DNA of 64,000 nt, taken from assembly GCF_000719095.1 (NCBI RefSeq), contig NZ_JOEH01000021.1, forward strand, positions 124,001 through 188,000, written 5' to 3'. The position numbers were made by a program, and so were the translations under genes. The stretch's first letter is position 1; each line of letters begins with the position of its first letter. The notes below the pieces were generated by a model that made no database searches, had not been told where the DNA came from, and saw only the letters and a program-made list of their open reading frames with translations. The DNA is from Streptacidiphilus jeojiense (GTDB taxonomy: Bacteria > Actinomycetota > Actinomycetes > Streptomycetales > Streptomycetaceae). Below, piece by piece: positions 36,225 through 47,898 of this stretch.

Positions 36225-37094
36225 ATGAACCCCTCCACCCCCGGCGCGCGGCTGCGCGCCCTGCTGTCCGGCGGCGACCTGGTCACTGCACCCGGCGTCT
36301 ACGACGGCCTGGGCGCCGCGCTGGTCGCCCGCACCGGCTTCGGCGCCGCGTACCTGACCGGCGCGGGCGTCTCGGTCGCGGGCTTCGGCCTGCCGGACAT
36401 CGGCCTGCTCACCGCCACCGAGATGGTCGAGCGGGCCGGGATCGTCGCCGACACCCTGGGCGACGTCCCGCTGATCGCCGACGCGGACACCGGCTACGGC
36501 GAACCCATGAACGTGGTGCGCACCGTGCGTGCCTACGAGCGCGCCGGCGTGGCCGCGATCCAGTTGGAGGACCAGGCCTTCCCCAAGCGCTGCGGCCACC
36601 TGCCCGACAAGGAACTCGTCCCGGCGGAGCGGTTCGAGGCCAAGCTCCGGGCCGCCCTGGACGCGCGGACCGACCCGGACCTGGTGCTGGTGGCCCGTAC
36701 CGACGCCCGCGGCCCGCTCGGCGTCGACGCGGCCATCGACCGCGCCAACCGCTACGCCAGGGCCGGCGCCGACGTGGTCTTCGTGGAGGCCCCCCGGAGC
36801 ATCGGGGAGATCGAGCGGATCGCCCGCGAGGTCGACGCCCCGCTGCTGATCAACATGGTGCAGGGCGGGCTGACCCCCGACACCGCCCCGGCCACGCTGG
36901 CCGCGCTGGGCTACCGCATCGCCATCCACCCCGGCGCCCTGCTGGCCCCCTACGTCCTGCACGGCCTGGACGCCCTGGTGCGGCTGGGCGGCACCCTGCC
37001 CGAGGTGGGCGCGGGTCCGCAGGGCCTGTTCGAACTGGTCGGGCTGAGCGACTGGTCCGCGATCGGCGAGCGTCACCGCGAGGTGAACGTCTGA
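36225..37094 (+). CDS. Isocitrate lyase/PEP mutase-family lyase (2-methylisocitrate lyase-like)
   Basis: TIM-barrel lyase of 289 residues. The metal-binding motif DADTGYG is at 86-92, and the catalytic loop K121-R-C123-G-H125 in QLEDQAFPKRCGH has the cysteine base used by isocitrate and methylisocitrate lyases, rather than the loop of mutases or oxaloacetate decarboxylases. ATG 36225 follows GAGGAG. It overlaps the LeuC-like gene by one base (TGATG). Expected reaction: cleavage of a 2-hydroxy-tricarboxylate or dimethylmalate-type acid into two smaller acids. Confidence 0.9.
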   Translation: MNPSTPGARLRALLSGGDLVTAPGVYDGLGAALVARTGFGAAYLTGAGVSVAGFGLPDIGLLTATEMVERAGIVADTLGDVPLIADADTGYGEPMNVVRTVRAYERAGVAAIQLEDQAFPKRCGHLPDKELVPAERFEAKLRAALDARTDPDLVLVARTDARGPLGVDAAIDRANRYARAGADVVFVEAPRSIGEIERIAREVDAPLLINMVQGGLTPDTAPATLAALGYRIAIHPGALLAPYVLHGLDALVRLGGTLPEVGAGPQGLFELVGLSDWSAIGERHREVNV

Positions 37095-38347
37095 TGGGCA
37101 TGACCATGATTGAGAGGATCCTGGCCCGCAAGGCCGGTCTGGCGCAGGTGAGCGCCGGTCAGACGGTGGTCTGCGAGGTCGACATGACCGTGATGATCGA
37201 CCTCCAGTTCGCCACGGCGTGGACCCCGCCGCTGCGGATCAACGACCCGGACAAGGTCGCCGTGGTCATGGACCACGCGGTGCCGGCCCCCTCGGTGCAC
37301 GACGCCGCCGGCGGCACCCGGGCCCGCGCCTTCGCCCGCGACTTCGGCATCGCGAGGTTCTACGACGTCGGCCGGCACGGCATCTGCCACCAGGTCATCG
37401 CCGAGAACGGACTGGCCCGTCCCGGGGAGATCCTGGCCTGCACCGACTCCCACACCTGCGCGGCCGGCGCCTACAACACCGCGGCCCGCGGCCTGGGCCC
37501 GGCCGAGATCTACTCGATCCTGTGCACCGGATCCACCTGGTTCCAGGTCGCCCCCACCGTCCGCTACGAGTTCACCGGCACCAGGCCCGCCGCGGTCTCC
37601 GGCAAGGACGTCTTCCTGCACATCGCCGGGGTCTACGGCGACGCCACCAACCAGAACCTGGAGTACGGCGGCCCCGGCCTGGCGTCGATCCCGATGAGCG
37701 ACCGGCGCACCATCGCCACCCAGGGCGCCGAGATCTCCGCCGACTTCTCCACCTTCCCCGCCGACGAGCTGTGCCGTGACTTCATCGAGCGGCACTCGCC
37801 CGGCGGCGCCCCGTTCACCGCCGCCGACCCGGACCCCGACGCCGTCTACGCGGCGGTGCGGACCGTCGACCTGGACACCCTGGTGCCGCAGGTGGCCCGG
37901 CCCGGCACGGTCAGCCGGAACTCCTTCCCGGTCACCGAGATCGAGCGCCGCAAGGTCGACCAGTGCTTCATCGGCTCCTGCGCCAACGGCCAGTTGGAGG
38001 ACCTCGCCGTCGCCGCCGCCATCGTGCGCGGCCGCACGGTCGCTCCCGGGGTGCGGCTGCTGGTCACCCCGGCCTCGCAGCAGGTCTACCGGGACGCGCT
38101 GCGCGCCGGGTACCTGCAGGACCTGGCCGACGCGGGCGCCGTGGTCACCAACTCCACCTGCGGTGCCTGCTTCGGCTACCACATGGGGCTGCTCGCCCCG
38201 GGCGAGGTCTGCCTGACCTCCAGCACCCGCAACTTCACCGGCCGGATGGGCAGCCCCGACGCCGAGATCTACATGGCCTCGCCGGCGACCGTCGCGGCCT
38301 CCGCACTGACCGGGTACGTCACCGACCCGCGAACGGAGCTGAACTGA
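37094..38347 (+). CDS. Aconitase-superfamily hydratase, large subunit (LeuC-like)
   Basis: Large subunit of 417 residues with a [4Fe-4S] cluster. The ligands are Cys296 (IGSCANGQ), Cys356 and Cys359 (TCGACFGYH), with the classic C-x59-C-x2-C spacing. [42 protein letters not shown] and the C-terminal [13 protein letters not shown] are LeuC-like. It overlaps the upstream lyase stop and the downstream small-subunit start by one base each (TGATG), so the subunits are coupled. Context favours hydration of the PrpD product rather than leucine synthesis. Confidence 0.9.
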   Translation: MGMTMIERILARKAGLAQVSAGQTVVCEVDMTVMIDLQFATAWTPPLRINDPDKVAVVMDHAVPAPSVHDAAGGTRARAFARDFGIARFYDVGRHGICHQVIAENGLARPGEILACTDSHTCAAGAYNTAARGLGPAEIYSILCTGSTWFQVAPTVRYEFTGTRPAAVSGKDVFLHIAGVYGDATNQNLEYGGPGLASIPMSDRRTIATQGAEISADFSTFPADELCRDFIERHSPGGAPFTAADPDPDAVYAAVRTVDLDTLVPQVARPGTVSRNSFPVTEIERRKVDQCFIGSCANGQLEDLAVAAAIVRGRTVAPGVRLLVTPASQQVYRDALRAGYLQDLADAGAVVTNSTCGACFGYHMGLLAPGEVCLTSSTRNFTGRMGSPDAEIYMASPATVAASALTGYVTDPRTELN

Positions 38348-38871
38348 TGGACACCCTGCTCACCGGACGGGTCTGGGTGGTCGGCGACAGTGTCACCACC
38401 GACGCCATGTACCCCGCCTTCGCGATGAAGCTGCCGGTCCCCGAGGCCGCCAGGCACATCTTCTACGAGCTGCGGCCGGGCTGGACCGAGCAGGTCGGAC
38501 CGGGCGACATCGTCGTGGCGGGCCGCAACTTCGGCCTGGGGTCCTCCCGTCCGGTCGCCGCCCTGTTCCGCGAGCTCGGCGTGGCCGCGCTGGTCGCCGA
38601 GGAGTTCAACTCGCTGTTCCTGCGCAACGCCATCAACCACGGCCTGCCCGCGCTGACCGTCCCCGGTGCCACCGCGGCCTTCGCCGACGGCGACACCGCG
38701 CGGCTGGACTTCGCCGAGGGCTGGATCGAGAACACCGCCACCGGCACCCGGCTGCCCGGCGGGGCGCTGCCGCCGATGGTGCTGGAGATCCTCGCCGCCG
38801 GCGGCATCCTGCCCAAGCTGGCCCGCGAGGGCTACATCGCCCCGCCCACCACCGGACCGCATCGCTCCTGA
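38347..38871 (+). CDS. Aconitase-superfamily hydratase, small subunit (LeuD-like)
   Basis: Small subunit of 174 residues with the swivel-domain fold. Substrate-recognition loop [46 protein letters not shown] is typical of LeuD and dimethylmalate or homoaconitate small subunits. ATG 38347 overlaps the LeuC-like stop. It is the last gene of the GntR-regulated operon; no citrate synthase, CoA ligase or transporter is present. Confidence 0.9.
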   Translation: MDTLLTGRVWVVGDSVTTDAMYPAFAMKLPVPEAARHIFYELRPGWTEQVGPGDIVVAGRNFGLGSSRPVAALFRELGVAALVAEEFNSLFLRNAINHGLPALTVPGATAAFADGDTARLDFAEGWIENTATGTRLPGGALPPMVLEILAAGGILPKLAREGYIAPPTTGPHRS

Positions 38872-39018
38872 CCGTTGAGGAGCCGCTGACCCGGTGCTTG
38901 GGCCGTCCGGGTGGAGCCGACGGCTGGCTGGGGGGCTGTGAATGGCCGTCACCGGTCCGGTCGCCGAGGCTGGGAGGGTACGCCCACGCGGGGCGCGGCG
39001 AGGCGAGGGGAGGGGCGG

Positions 39019-39912
39019 ATGTTCCTGACGACCGCCTGGAGGCACGCCTCGGAGCGGGTGCACGTCCGCGCCGAAGGCCTGCGCACCCGGGCGGAGGAGC
39101 TGCGCGCCCGGGCCGAGCGGCGGATGCCGGTGCTGACCGAGCTGACGAACCGTCTGCTGTCGGCCAACCTGCTCGACGCCGGCACCCGGCTCGCCGCCCA
39201 GGCCTTCCTGACCTCGGTGCCGCTGCTGTTCGCGCTCGGCGCGTTCGCCCCGCAGGGGGTGCGCGACCAGCTGCTGGACTCGCTGCGCTCGGTGTTCGGA
39301 CTCACCGGCGCGTCGGACCAGCAGCTGAACGCGGCCCTGAGCGGAGGCACCGGCGACGAGCAGCTGCGGCAGACCACCGGGATCATCGGCGTACTGATGG
39401 CCCTGGTGTCGTCGACCAGCTTCAGCCGGGCGATGGCCCGGGTCTGCGAGCGGGCCTGGCTGCTGCCCAAGTCCGGAACCAGGATCGCCGCCTGGCGCTG
39501 GCTGCTCTGGGTGGTGTCGATCCTGCTGCTGGTCCTGGTGCAGGGGCCGCTGCGGGACGGCTTCGGGGTCGGGATCTGGCTGGGGGTACCGGTGAGCTTC
39601 CTGGCCGGGCTGGTGCTGTGGTGGTGGACCCAGCACCTGCTGCTCGCCGCCCGGGTCGCCTGGCTGCCGCTGCTGCCCGGGGCCCTGCTGGCCTCGGCGG
39701 CGATGTCCGCCCTGGCCCTGACCGCACGGATCTACATGCCCAGCGCGCTGAACCGCTCGCTGTCCGCCTACGGCGCCCTCGGTCTGGTCCTCGCCGTGCT
39801 GTCCTGGCTGATCGTGCTCTGCGCCGCGGTCACCTTCGCCATCACCATCGGCGCGGTGCTGGCCCAGGAACCCCCGCTCAACCGCTACCTGACCACCGCG
39901 GAATCGACCTGA
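39019..39912 (+). CDS. YihY/BrkB-family membrane protein
   Basis: Membrane protein of 297 residues with five or six hydrophobic helices after a basic, helical N-terminus (HVRAEGLRTRAEELRARAERR). Family features are RLAAQAFLTSVPLLFALGAFAP, GIIGVLMALVSSTSFSRAMARVCERAW and the C-terminal SAYGALGLVLAVLSWLIVLCAAVTFAITIGAVLAQ. I chose ATG 39019 after GGGAGGGG; upstream in-frame starts add a Gly/Arg-rich leader. The function of the family is unclear, and the old ribonuclease BN label is not supported. Confidence 0.85.
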   Translation: MFLTTAWRHASERVHVRAEGLRTRAEELRARAERRMPVLTELTNRLLSANLLDAGTRLAAQAFLTSVPLLFALGAFAPQGVRDQLLDSLRSVFGLTGASDQQLNAALSGGTGDEQLRQTTGIIGVLMALVSSTSFSRAMARVCERAWLLPKSGTRIAAWRWLLWVVSILLLVLVQGPLRDGFGVGIWLGVPVSFLAGLVLWWWTQHLLLAARVAWLPLLPGALLASAAMSALALTARIYMPSALNRSLSAYGALGLVLAVLSWLIVLCAAVTFAITIGAVLAQEPPLNRYLTTAEST

Positions 39913-40024
39913 GGACCCGGTGCGGGGTCACCCGGCACGGTTCTGGTTTGCGTATCGCGTAGCGGGTGCGACTCCGGGGCAGTAGCGTTAGGCCCAGTAG
40001 CAGTCGTGGTTCCCGAGTCCGTCT

Positions 40025-40048
40025 CGCCCGTGATCGCGATCACGGGCG
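40025..40048. promoter_or_regulatory. Perfect 24-bp palindrome in csp leader
   Basis: CGCCCGTGATCG followed by its exact complement CGATCACGGGCG, then GTTTCT. It lies 99 bp upstream of the truncated cold-shock gene. It could be a terminator for yihY or a structured element in the long 5' leader typical of csp mRNAs. Confidence 0.55.
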
Positions 40049-40146
40049 TTTCTGCTGTCCGGGACCGGGTCACTGCCGGGGCGCACCGGGGCGTGGCGCC
40101 GCACCATGCGGACGCTGGGGCGACTGTGCGCATCAAGGAGAACAGC

Positions 40147-40266
40147 ATGGCCAGCGGTACCGTGAAGTGGTTCAACGCCGAAAAGGGCTTCGGCTTCATC
40201 GAGCAGGACGGCGGCGGCGCCGACGTCTTCGCCCACTACTCCAACATCAACGCCCAGGGCTTCTCC
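40147..40266 (+). pseudogene. Cold-shock protein gene, 3' end deleted
   Basis: Starts with a strong Shine-Dalgarno (AAGGAG) and encodes the N-terminal half of a CspA-type protein: [39 protein letters not shown], including RNP1-like GFGFI and RNP2-like VFAHY. In intact homologues this continues with about 28 residues (RELQEGQKVEFDV and onward); here the frame runs after GF directly into the terminator hairpin and ends in an unrelated tail at 40338. Loss of the last two strands should prevent a stable OB fold. An in-frame 63-residue product could still be made, but it is unlikely to function. Confidence 0.8.
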
Positions 40267-40267
40267 A

Positions 40268-40302
40268 GAGGCGCCCCGCACCGAACCGGTGCGGGGCGCC
40301 TC
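40268..40302 (+). terminator. Strong hairpin after truncated csp gene
   Basis: Perfect 16-bp inverted repeat GAGGCGCCCCGCACCG / CGGTGCGGGGCGCCTC with loop AAC. It begins 2 bases after the last cold-shock-like codon, showing that the deletion fused the middle of csp to its own terminator. Confidence 0.85.
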
Positions 40303-40375
40303 GCCGTATCCCGCGCGGTGCGGCCCGGCGGGCCGTAGCCTCGACGGGAGTGCATCGCGTGGGAGAGGAGCTGCC

Positions 40376-40975
40376 GTGGGGATCGTCTCGCCCGGGTTTC
40401 ATGGCAGGCCGCGGGGCCGGGAGGTGGAGCTGCCGCCGGGGCAGTACCTGGTGGAGGACTTCCCGGTGCTGTCGGCCGGGCCGACGCCGCGGGTGCCGCT
40501 GGACCGGTGGGAGTTCTCCGTCACCACCGAGAGCGGGACGACGCACCGCTGGTCCTGGCCGGAGCTGATGGCGCTGCCCAGCGAGCGGATGACGGTGGAC
40601 CTGCACTGTGTGACGCGCTGGTCCAAGCTGCGCACCCGGTGGCAGGGGGTGTCCCTGGACACCCTGCTGGCCGGGGTGGAGACGGCCGCGGACTTCGTCC
40701 TGGCCGACAGCTACGGCGGGTACACCACCAATCTGCCGCTGCAGGACCTGAGGAACGGTCAGGCCTGGATCGCCTACGGCTACGACGGCAAGGACCTGTC
40801 CGCCGAGCACGGCGGCCCGGCCCGGCTGCTGGTGCCGCACCTGTACCTGTGGAAGTCGGCGAAGTGGGTCCGCGGCCTGCGGCTGCTGACCCGGGACGAG
40901 CCGGGGTTCTGGGAGAGCGCCGGCTACCACGACTACGGCGACCCGTGGCGCGAGCAGCGCTACCAGGGGGACTGA
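40376..40975 (+). CDS. Sulfite-oxidase-family molybdopterin oxidoreductase
   Basis: Mo-cofactor enzyme of 199 residues with the YedY/sulfite-oxidase fold. The conserved Mo-ligating cysteine is Cys78 in TVDLHCVTRWSKL. Other motifs are WEFSVTTESG, ADSYGGYTTNLPLQDL, HGGPARLLVPHLYLWKSAKWVRGL and FWESAGYHDYGDPW. I chose GTG 40376, after GAGGAG. No signal peptide or Tat motif is visible, so it acts in the cytoplasm. The flavin reductase gene begins 2 bp after its stop and is probably the electron partner. Confidence 0.9.
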   Translation: MGIVSPGFHGRPRGREVELPPGQYLVEDFPVLSAGPTPRVPLDRWEFSVTTESGTTHRWSWPELMALPSERMTVDLHCVTRWSKLRTRWQGVSLDTLLAGVETAADFVLADSYGGYTTNLPLQDLRNGQAWIAYGYDGKDLSAEHGGPARLLVPHLYLWKSAKWVRGLRLLTRDEPGFWESAGYHDYGDPWREQRYQGD

Positions 40976-40977
40976 GC

Positions 40978-41709
40978 ATGGCGGCGGGATGGCGGGTGGC
41001 GCGGCTGGCCGGGGTGCACGACGAGACGGCGACGGCGCGGACCCTGGTGCTCGACGTCCCCGGCTGGCCCGGGCACCTGGCCGGGCAGCACGTGGACCTG
41101 CAGCTCACCGCCGAGGACGGCTACCAGGCCCAGCGCAGCTACTCGCTGTCGGCGCCGGCCAGGGGCGACCGGATCGAGCTGACGGTGCAGCGGGTCCCCG
41201 ACGGGGAGGTCTCCCCCTACCTGACCGAGGTACTGACCATCGGCGACCCGATCGAGGTGCGCGGCCCGGTGGGCGGCTGGTTCGTCTGGCGGCCCGCCGA
41301 TCCGGCGCCGGTGCTGCTGATCGCCGGCGGCGCCGGCATCGTCCCGCTGATGGCCATGGTGCGGACCCGCAGGGCCGAGGGCAGCCGCACCCCGTTCCGG
41401 CTGCTGTACTCGCTGCGGACCCCGGCCGACCTCTACTACGCCGAGGAGCTGCGCCGTCCGCCGGCCGGGGACGCCGGGGCGGACGTGACGCTGCTGCACA
41501 CCCGGTCCGGGCCGCCGGGTTCGTCCCGGATCCCGGCGCGGCTGAACGCCGAGGACGTCGAGCGCCACGGCTGGCCGCCGGAGTTCGAGCCGGCCTGCTA
41601 CGTCTGCGGGCCGACCGGCTTCGTCGAGGCGGCCGCCGACATCCTCACCAAGCTCGGCCACGACCCGCGCCGGGTCAGGACCGAGCGCTTCGGAGCCGGC
41701 GGAGGCTGA
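40978..41709 (+). CDS. FAD-binding ferredoxin-NADP reductase-type protein
   Basis: Flavin reductase of 243 residues. FAD-binding RSYSLSAPA, a VGGWFVWR region, NAD(P)-binding LLIAGGAGIVPLMAMVRTR and the C-terminal CYVCGPTGFVEAAADIL are all present. There is no [2Fe-2S] domain. ATG 40978, 2 bp after the Mo-oxidoreductase and 4 bp before the zinc-ribbon gene, forming a tight operon. It probably passes electrons between NAD(P)H and the Mo enzyme. Confidence 0.9.
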   Translation: MAAGWRVARLAGVHDETATARTLVLDVPGWPGHLAGQHVDLQLTAEDGYQAQRSYSLSAPARGDRIELTVQRVPDGEVSPYLTEVLTIGDPIEVRGPVGGWFVWRPADPAPVLLIAGGAGIVPLMAMVRTRRAEGSRTPFRLLYSLRTPADLYYAEELRRPPAGDAGADVTLLHTRSGPPGSSRIPARLNAEDVERHGWPPEFEPACYVCGPTGFVEAAADILTKLGHDPRRVRTERFGAGGG

Positions 41710-41713
41710 TCGC

Positions 41714-42013
41714 ATGACCGAACGTCACCAGGACGGCAGCGCACTGGACAGCAGCGCGCTGGACGGCAATGCGCTGGCCGGGCCGCTGGCGGAGATCTTC
41801 CGGGTGGACGTCACCGCCGCGCTCGGCCGCTGCACGGCCTGCGGCCTGGACGGTCCGCTGGCGTCGCTGCTGGTCTACGGGCGGGCGCCGGGACCCCTGG
41901 TGGCCCGCTGCCCCGGGTGCGAGGCGGTGGTGCTGCGGCTGGTCCGCGGCCCCGAGGAGGCCTGGCTGGACCTGACCGGCACCCGCTGCCTGCGGATCCC
42001 GCTCGGCGACTGA
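41714..42013 (+). CDS. Zinc-ribbon protein, DUF6510-like
   Basis: Protein of 99 residues. A Ser/Ala/Leu/Asp repeat-like N-terminus (SALDSSALDGNALAGPLAEIF) is followed by two CxxC knuckles, RCTACGLDG and RCPGCEAV, which should bind one zinc ion. ATG 41714. Its place after the Mo-oxidoreductase and flavin reductase genes matches the DUF6510 family. The role is unknown; an assembly or electron-transfer helper is plausible. Confidence 0.83.
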   Translation: MTERHQDGSALDSSALDGNALAGPLAEIFRVDVTAALGRCTACGLDGPLASLLVYGRAPGPLVARCPGCEAVVLRLVRGPEEAWLDLTGTRCLRIPLGD

Positions 42014-42054
42014 CCCCTGGGTTGCCGGTACCCGGTCCGATGGTGACGGGCTAG

Positions 42055-45036
<2,982 letters not shown>

Positions 45037-45042
45037 TCGGCA

Positions 45043-45077
45043 GTGCCGGCGGACGGGCACGGCCCGTCCGCCGGCAC
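45043..45077. terminator. Bidirectional hairpin terminator after lacZ
   Basis: Perfect 16-bp inverted repeat GTGCCGGCGGACGGGC / GCCCGTCCGCCGGCAC with a 3-nt loop, between the convergent lacZ stop (45036) and GNAT stop (45085). Confidence 0.9.
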
Positions 45078-45084
45078 CGTTTGG

Positions 45085-45531
45085 TCACTGCAGGCCGAGC
45101 GCCATCCACTTGCCCGGCTCGGCCAGCGGCTCGAAGCCGACCTTGGCGTAGACGGCGTGCGCGTCCGCGGTGGCCAGCATGATCCGGCGGATGCCGTAGG
45201 GGGCCATCTCGTCCCGGACCGCACCGGCCAGCGCGGTGCCCAGGCCCTTGCCGCGGACCTCGGGGGCGATGTAGACGTCGCAGAGCCAGGCGAAGGTGGC
45301 CCGGTCGGTGACGACGCGGGCGTAGCCGACCTGGGCGCCCGAGGCGAGGTCGTAGACGCCGAAGTTGAGCGAGCCGGCGATGGCGGCGTCCTGCTTCTCC
45401 CGGACCCGGCCGAGGGCCCAGTAGGCGTCCTGCGACAGCCACCGGTGGATCAGGGCGGCGTCGAGCCGCGCGGGGTCGGTGGAGATCTCGTAGCCGTCGG
45501 GGAGGCCGCCGTCCGGCAGGTCGTTGGTCAT
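45085..45531 (-). CDS. GNAT-family N-acetyltransferase
   Basis: Acetyltransferase of 148 residues. Motif A is CDVYIAPEVRGKGLGTALAGAVRDEMAPYG with the RGKGLG pyrophosphate loop; motif B is RIMLATADAHAVYAKVGFEPL. The N-terminal ISTDPARLDAALIHRWLSQDAYWALGR is typical of a single-domain group of small acetyltransferases. I chose ATG 45531 (MTNDLPDGG). Divergent from the aminotransferase gene, with a 136-bp gap. Substrate unknown. Confidence 0.88.
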   Translation of the reverse strand: MTNDLPDGGLPDGYEISTDPARLDAALIHRWLSQDAYWALGRVREKQDAAIAGSLNFGVYDLASGAQVGYARVVTDRATFAWLCDVYIAPEVRGKGLGTALAGAVRDEMAPYGIRRIMLATADAHAVYAKVGFEPLAEPGKWMALGLQ

Positions 45532-45667
45532 GCCCGCATCCAAGCAAAGCGGCTGGTGGAGCGGCCAGTGGTTTTTGCGCGGCGCCCCACGGAACGGCGG
45601 CGTCCGCTGCTTTGTATGCTCAGCAGGTGACACCCGCCGCGCGTGCGGGCCCTGCGAGAGGAAACCC

Positions 45668-46942
45668 ATGACCACCGAGTTGAGCTCCACCACCCTGGAT
45701 GATCTCCTCGACCGGGCACGCAAGGACTACGAGGCCCTCGCGGGCCGCGGGCTGTCGCTCGACCTCACCCGGGGCAAGCCGGCGCCGGCCCAACTCGACC
45801 TCTCCGACGACCTGCTGAGCCTTCCCGGGGGCCGGCGCAGCGCCGCCGACGGCACCGACGTGCGCAACTACGGCGGGCTGCAGGGGCTGGCCGAGCTCCG
45901 GGAGATCTTCTCCGGGGTGCTGCAGGTGCCGGTGGCGCAGTTGCTCGCGGCGGGCAACTCCAGCCTGGAGCTGATGCACGACTGCCTGGTGCACGCGCTG
46001 CTCAGCAGGGTGCCCGGGGCCGACTCCCGCTGGGTGGACCAGGAGCGGATCGCCTTCCTTTGCCCGGTCCCCGGTTACGACCGGCACTTCGCGCTCTGCG
46101 AGCGGTTCGGCATCGACATGATCCCGGTGCCGATGACCGGGTCCGGGCCGGACATGGACGTGGTCGAGCGGCTGGTCGCCGAGGACGCCTCGGTCAAGGG
46201 CATCTGGTGCGTCCCGAAGTACAGCAACCCGGACGGGACCTGCTACAGCGACGAGACCGTGGCCCGGCTGGCCGCGATGGGGACCGCCGCCCCCGACTTC
46301 CGGGTGTTCTGGGACAACGCCTACGCCGCGCACCACCTCACCGACGAGCAGGTGGAGATCGCCGACCTGCTCGCGGCCTGCGAGGCGGCGGGCAACCCGG
46401 ACCGGGTGTTCGTGTTCGGCTCGACCTCCAAGATCACCCTGGCCGGCGCGGGGGTCGCCTTCTTCGGCGCCTCGGCCGCCAATGTGCAGTGGCTGCTCGG
46501 CAACAACGCCAAGCGGTCCATCGGACCCGACAAGGTCAACCAGCTGCGGCACGTGCTGTTCCTGCGCGACGCGGACGGCGTGCGGGCCCATATGGAGCGT
46601 CAGCGGGCGCTGCTGCAGCCGAAGTTCGAGGCGGTGCAGCGGATCCTGGAGGCCGAGCTGGGCGGAACCGGCCTGGCCACCTGGACCCACCCCAAGGGCG
46701 GCTACTTCGTCAGCCTGGAGGTCGCCGACGGCTGCGCCAAGGAGGTCGTCCGCCGCGCCGCCGGAGCCGGCATCGTGCTCACCCCGGCCGGGGCCACCCA
46801 CCCCTACGGCGACGACCCGCGCGACGCCCTGATCCGGATCGCGCCCAGCTACCCGACCCTGGAGGAGCTGGAGCAGGCGATCCTCGGCCTGACCGCCTGC
46901 GTGCGGGTGGTCGGCTACGAGCAGCGGTCGACGGAGGCCTAG
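45668..46942 (+). CDS. Aminotransferase class I/II (aspartate aminotransferase-like)
   Basis: PLP enzyme of 424 residues of the fold-type I group often annotated as aspartate aminotransferase in actinobacteria. The PLP lysine is Lys255 in GSTSKITLAGAG. Other motifs are LTRGKPAPAQLDLS, RNYGGLQGLAELR, VPGYDRHFAL, KYSNPDGTCYSDETVARLA and IRIAPSYPTLEEL. I chose ATG 45668 after GAGAGGAAACCC. No operon partner is close. The substrate could be an aromatic or branched amino acid as well as aspartate. Confidence 0.9.
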   Translation: MTTELSSTTLDDLLDRARKDYEALAGRGLSLDLTRGKPAPAQLDLSDDLLSLPGGRRSAADGTDVRNYGGLQGLAELREIFSGVLQVPVAQLLAAGNSSLELMHDCLVHALLSRVPGADSRWVDQERIAFLCPVPGYDRHFALCERFGIDMIPVPMTGSGPDMDVVERLVAEDASVKGIWCVPKYSNPDGTCYSDETVARLAAMGTAAPDFRVFWDNAYAAHHLTDEQVEIADLLAACEAAGNPDRVFVFGSTSKITLAGAGVAFFGASAANVQWLLGNNAKRSIGPDKVNQLRHVLFLRDADGVRAHMERQRALLQPKFEAVQRILEAELGGTGLATWTHPKGGYFVSLEVADGCAKEVVRRAAGAGIVLTPAGATHPYGDDPRDALIRIAPSYPTLEELEQAILGLTACVRVVGYEQRSTEA

Positions 46943-46954
46943 CAGGTCAGGCGG

Positions 46955-47896
46955 TCACCGGGGGTCCATCTCGTGGACGCTGCCCCCGGCGACGGCCTGC
47001 AGCTTGTCGGGGTTGGCGATGTTGTGGACGGTGCGGATCCGGCCCTCGTCGTCGAGATCGACGATCATGACGGAGATGACCCGGCCGGCCCCGGTGAAGG
47101 TGATGCCGGGGCCGCCGTTGATCTCCACGAAGGCGACCGTCATGTCGCTGATCTCGACGCCCTCGTAGGTCCGGCGGCGGGCTACCCCGGCCATCCAGGC
47201 GGCGACCTTGGCGCGGCCCTCGACCGGGTGCAGCGCCTGGCGGACCTTGCCGCCGCCGTCGGTCCACAGCGTGACGTCGGGGGCGAGCAGTTCCATCAGC
47301 GCGTTGATGTCGCCCCCGGTGGACGCGGCCAGGAACCGCTCGGTGGCCTGCTGCCTGGCCGCGGTGGCGCCGGTGTACCTCGGCCGCCGGGCCTGGACGT
47401 GCTCCCGGGCCCGGTGCCCGGCCTGGCGCACCGCCGGCTCGGTGCGTTCGACGATGCCGGCGATCTCCGCGTAGCTGAAGGCGAAGACCTCCTTCAGCAC
47501 GAACACCGCCCGCTCCAGCGGGCTGAGCGTCTCCAGCACGACCAGCATCGCGGTCGACACCGAGTCGGCGCGCTCCACGGCGTCCAGGGTGTCGGCGCCG
47601 GAGTCGGCCGGCTCCGGGAGGCCGGCGGTGAGGATCGGCTCCGGGAGCCAGGGGCCGACGTACGACTCCCGCTTGCGCTGGACCGACCGGAGCCGGTCCA
47701 TGGCCAGGTTGGTCGCGATCCTGGCCAGGTAGGCCTTGGGGTCGGCGACCTGGGAACGGTCGGCCGCCGACCACTTGAACCAGGCGTCCTGGACCACGTC
47801 CTCGGCGTCCATCGCGGTGCCCAGCAGTCGGTAGGCGACCGAGAACAGGAGGTTCCGGTGGTCGGCGAAGGTCTGCTGGTCGTCGGTGGTGGTCAC
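46955..47896 (-). CDS. ECF41-type RNA polymerase sigma factor with SnoaL-like C-terminal domain
   Basis: Sigma factor of 313 residues. Sigma2 is at about 10-75 (AYRLLGTAMDAEDVVQDAWFKW) and sigma4 at 115-170 (LSPLERAVFVLKEVFAFSYAEIAGIVE). The three ECF41 hallmarks are present: WLPEP at 83-87 in the linker, and DGGGKV (213-218) and NPDKL (295-299) in the SnoaL-like extension that controls sigma activity without a separate anti-sigma factor. GTG 47896 lies 2 bp after the stop of the upstream oxidoreductase. It is convergent with the aminotransferase. Confidence 0.94.
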   Translation of the reverse strand: MTTTDDQQTFADHRNLLFSVAYRLLGTAMDAEDVVQDAWFKWSAADRSQVADPKAYLARIATNLAMDRLRSVQRKRESYVGPWLPEPILTAGLPEPADSGADTLDAVERADSVSTAMLVVLETLSPLERAVFVLKEVFAFSYAEIAGIVERTEPAVRQAGHRAREHVQARRPRYTGATAARQQATERFLAASTGGDINALMELLAPDVTLWTDGGGKVRQALHPVEGRAKVAAWMAGVARRRTYEGVEISDMTVAFVEINGGPGITFTGAGRVISVMIVDLDDEGRIRTVHNIANPDKLQAVAGGSVHEMDPR

Positions 47897-47898
47897 GA

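Noticed and set aside
36225..38871. Leucine biosynthesis (LeuCD) assignment
   Set aside because: The neighbours are PrpD-like and a KRCGH lyase under a GntR-FCD regulator; LeuA and LeuB are absent.
38911..39018. Longer YihY N-terminus starting at 38911
   Set aside because: Adds 36 Gly/Arg/Trp-rich residues without homologous pattern; a strong GGGAGGGG precedes ATG 39019.
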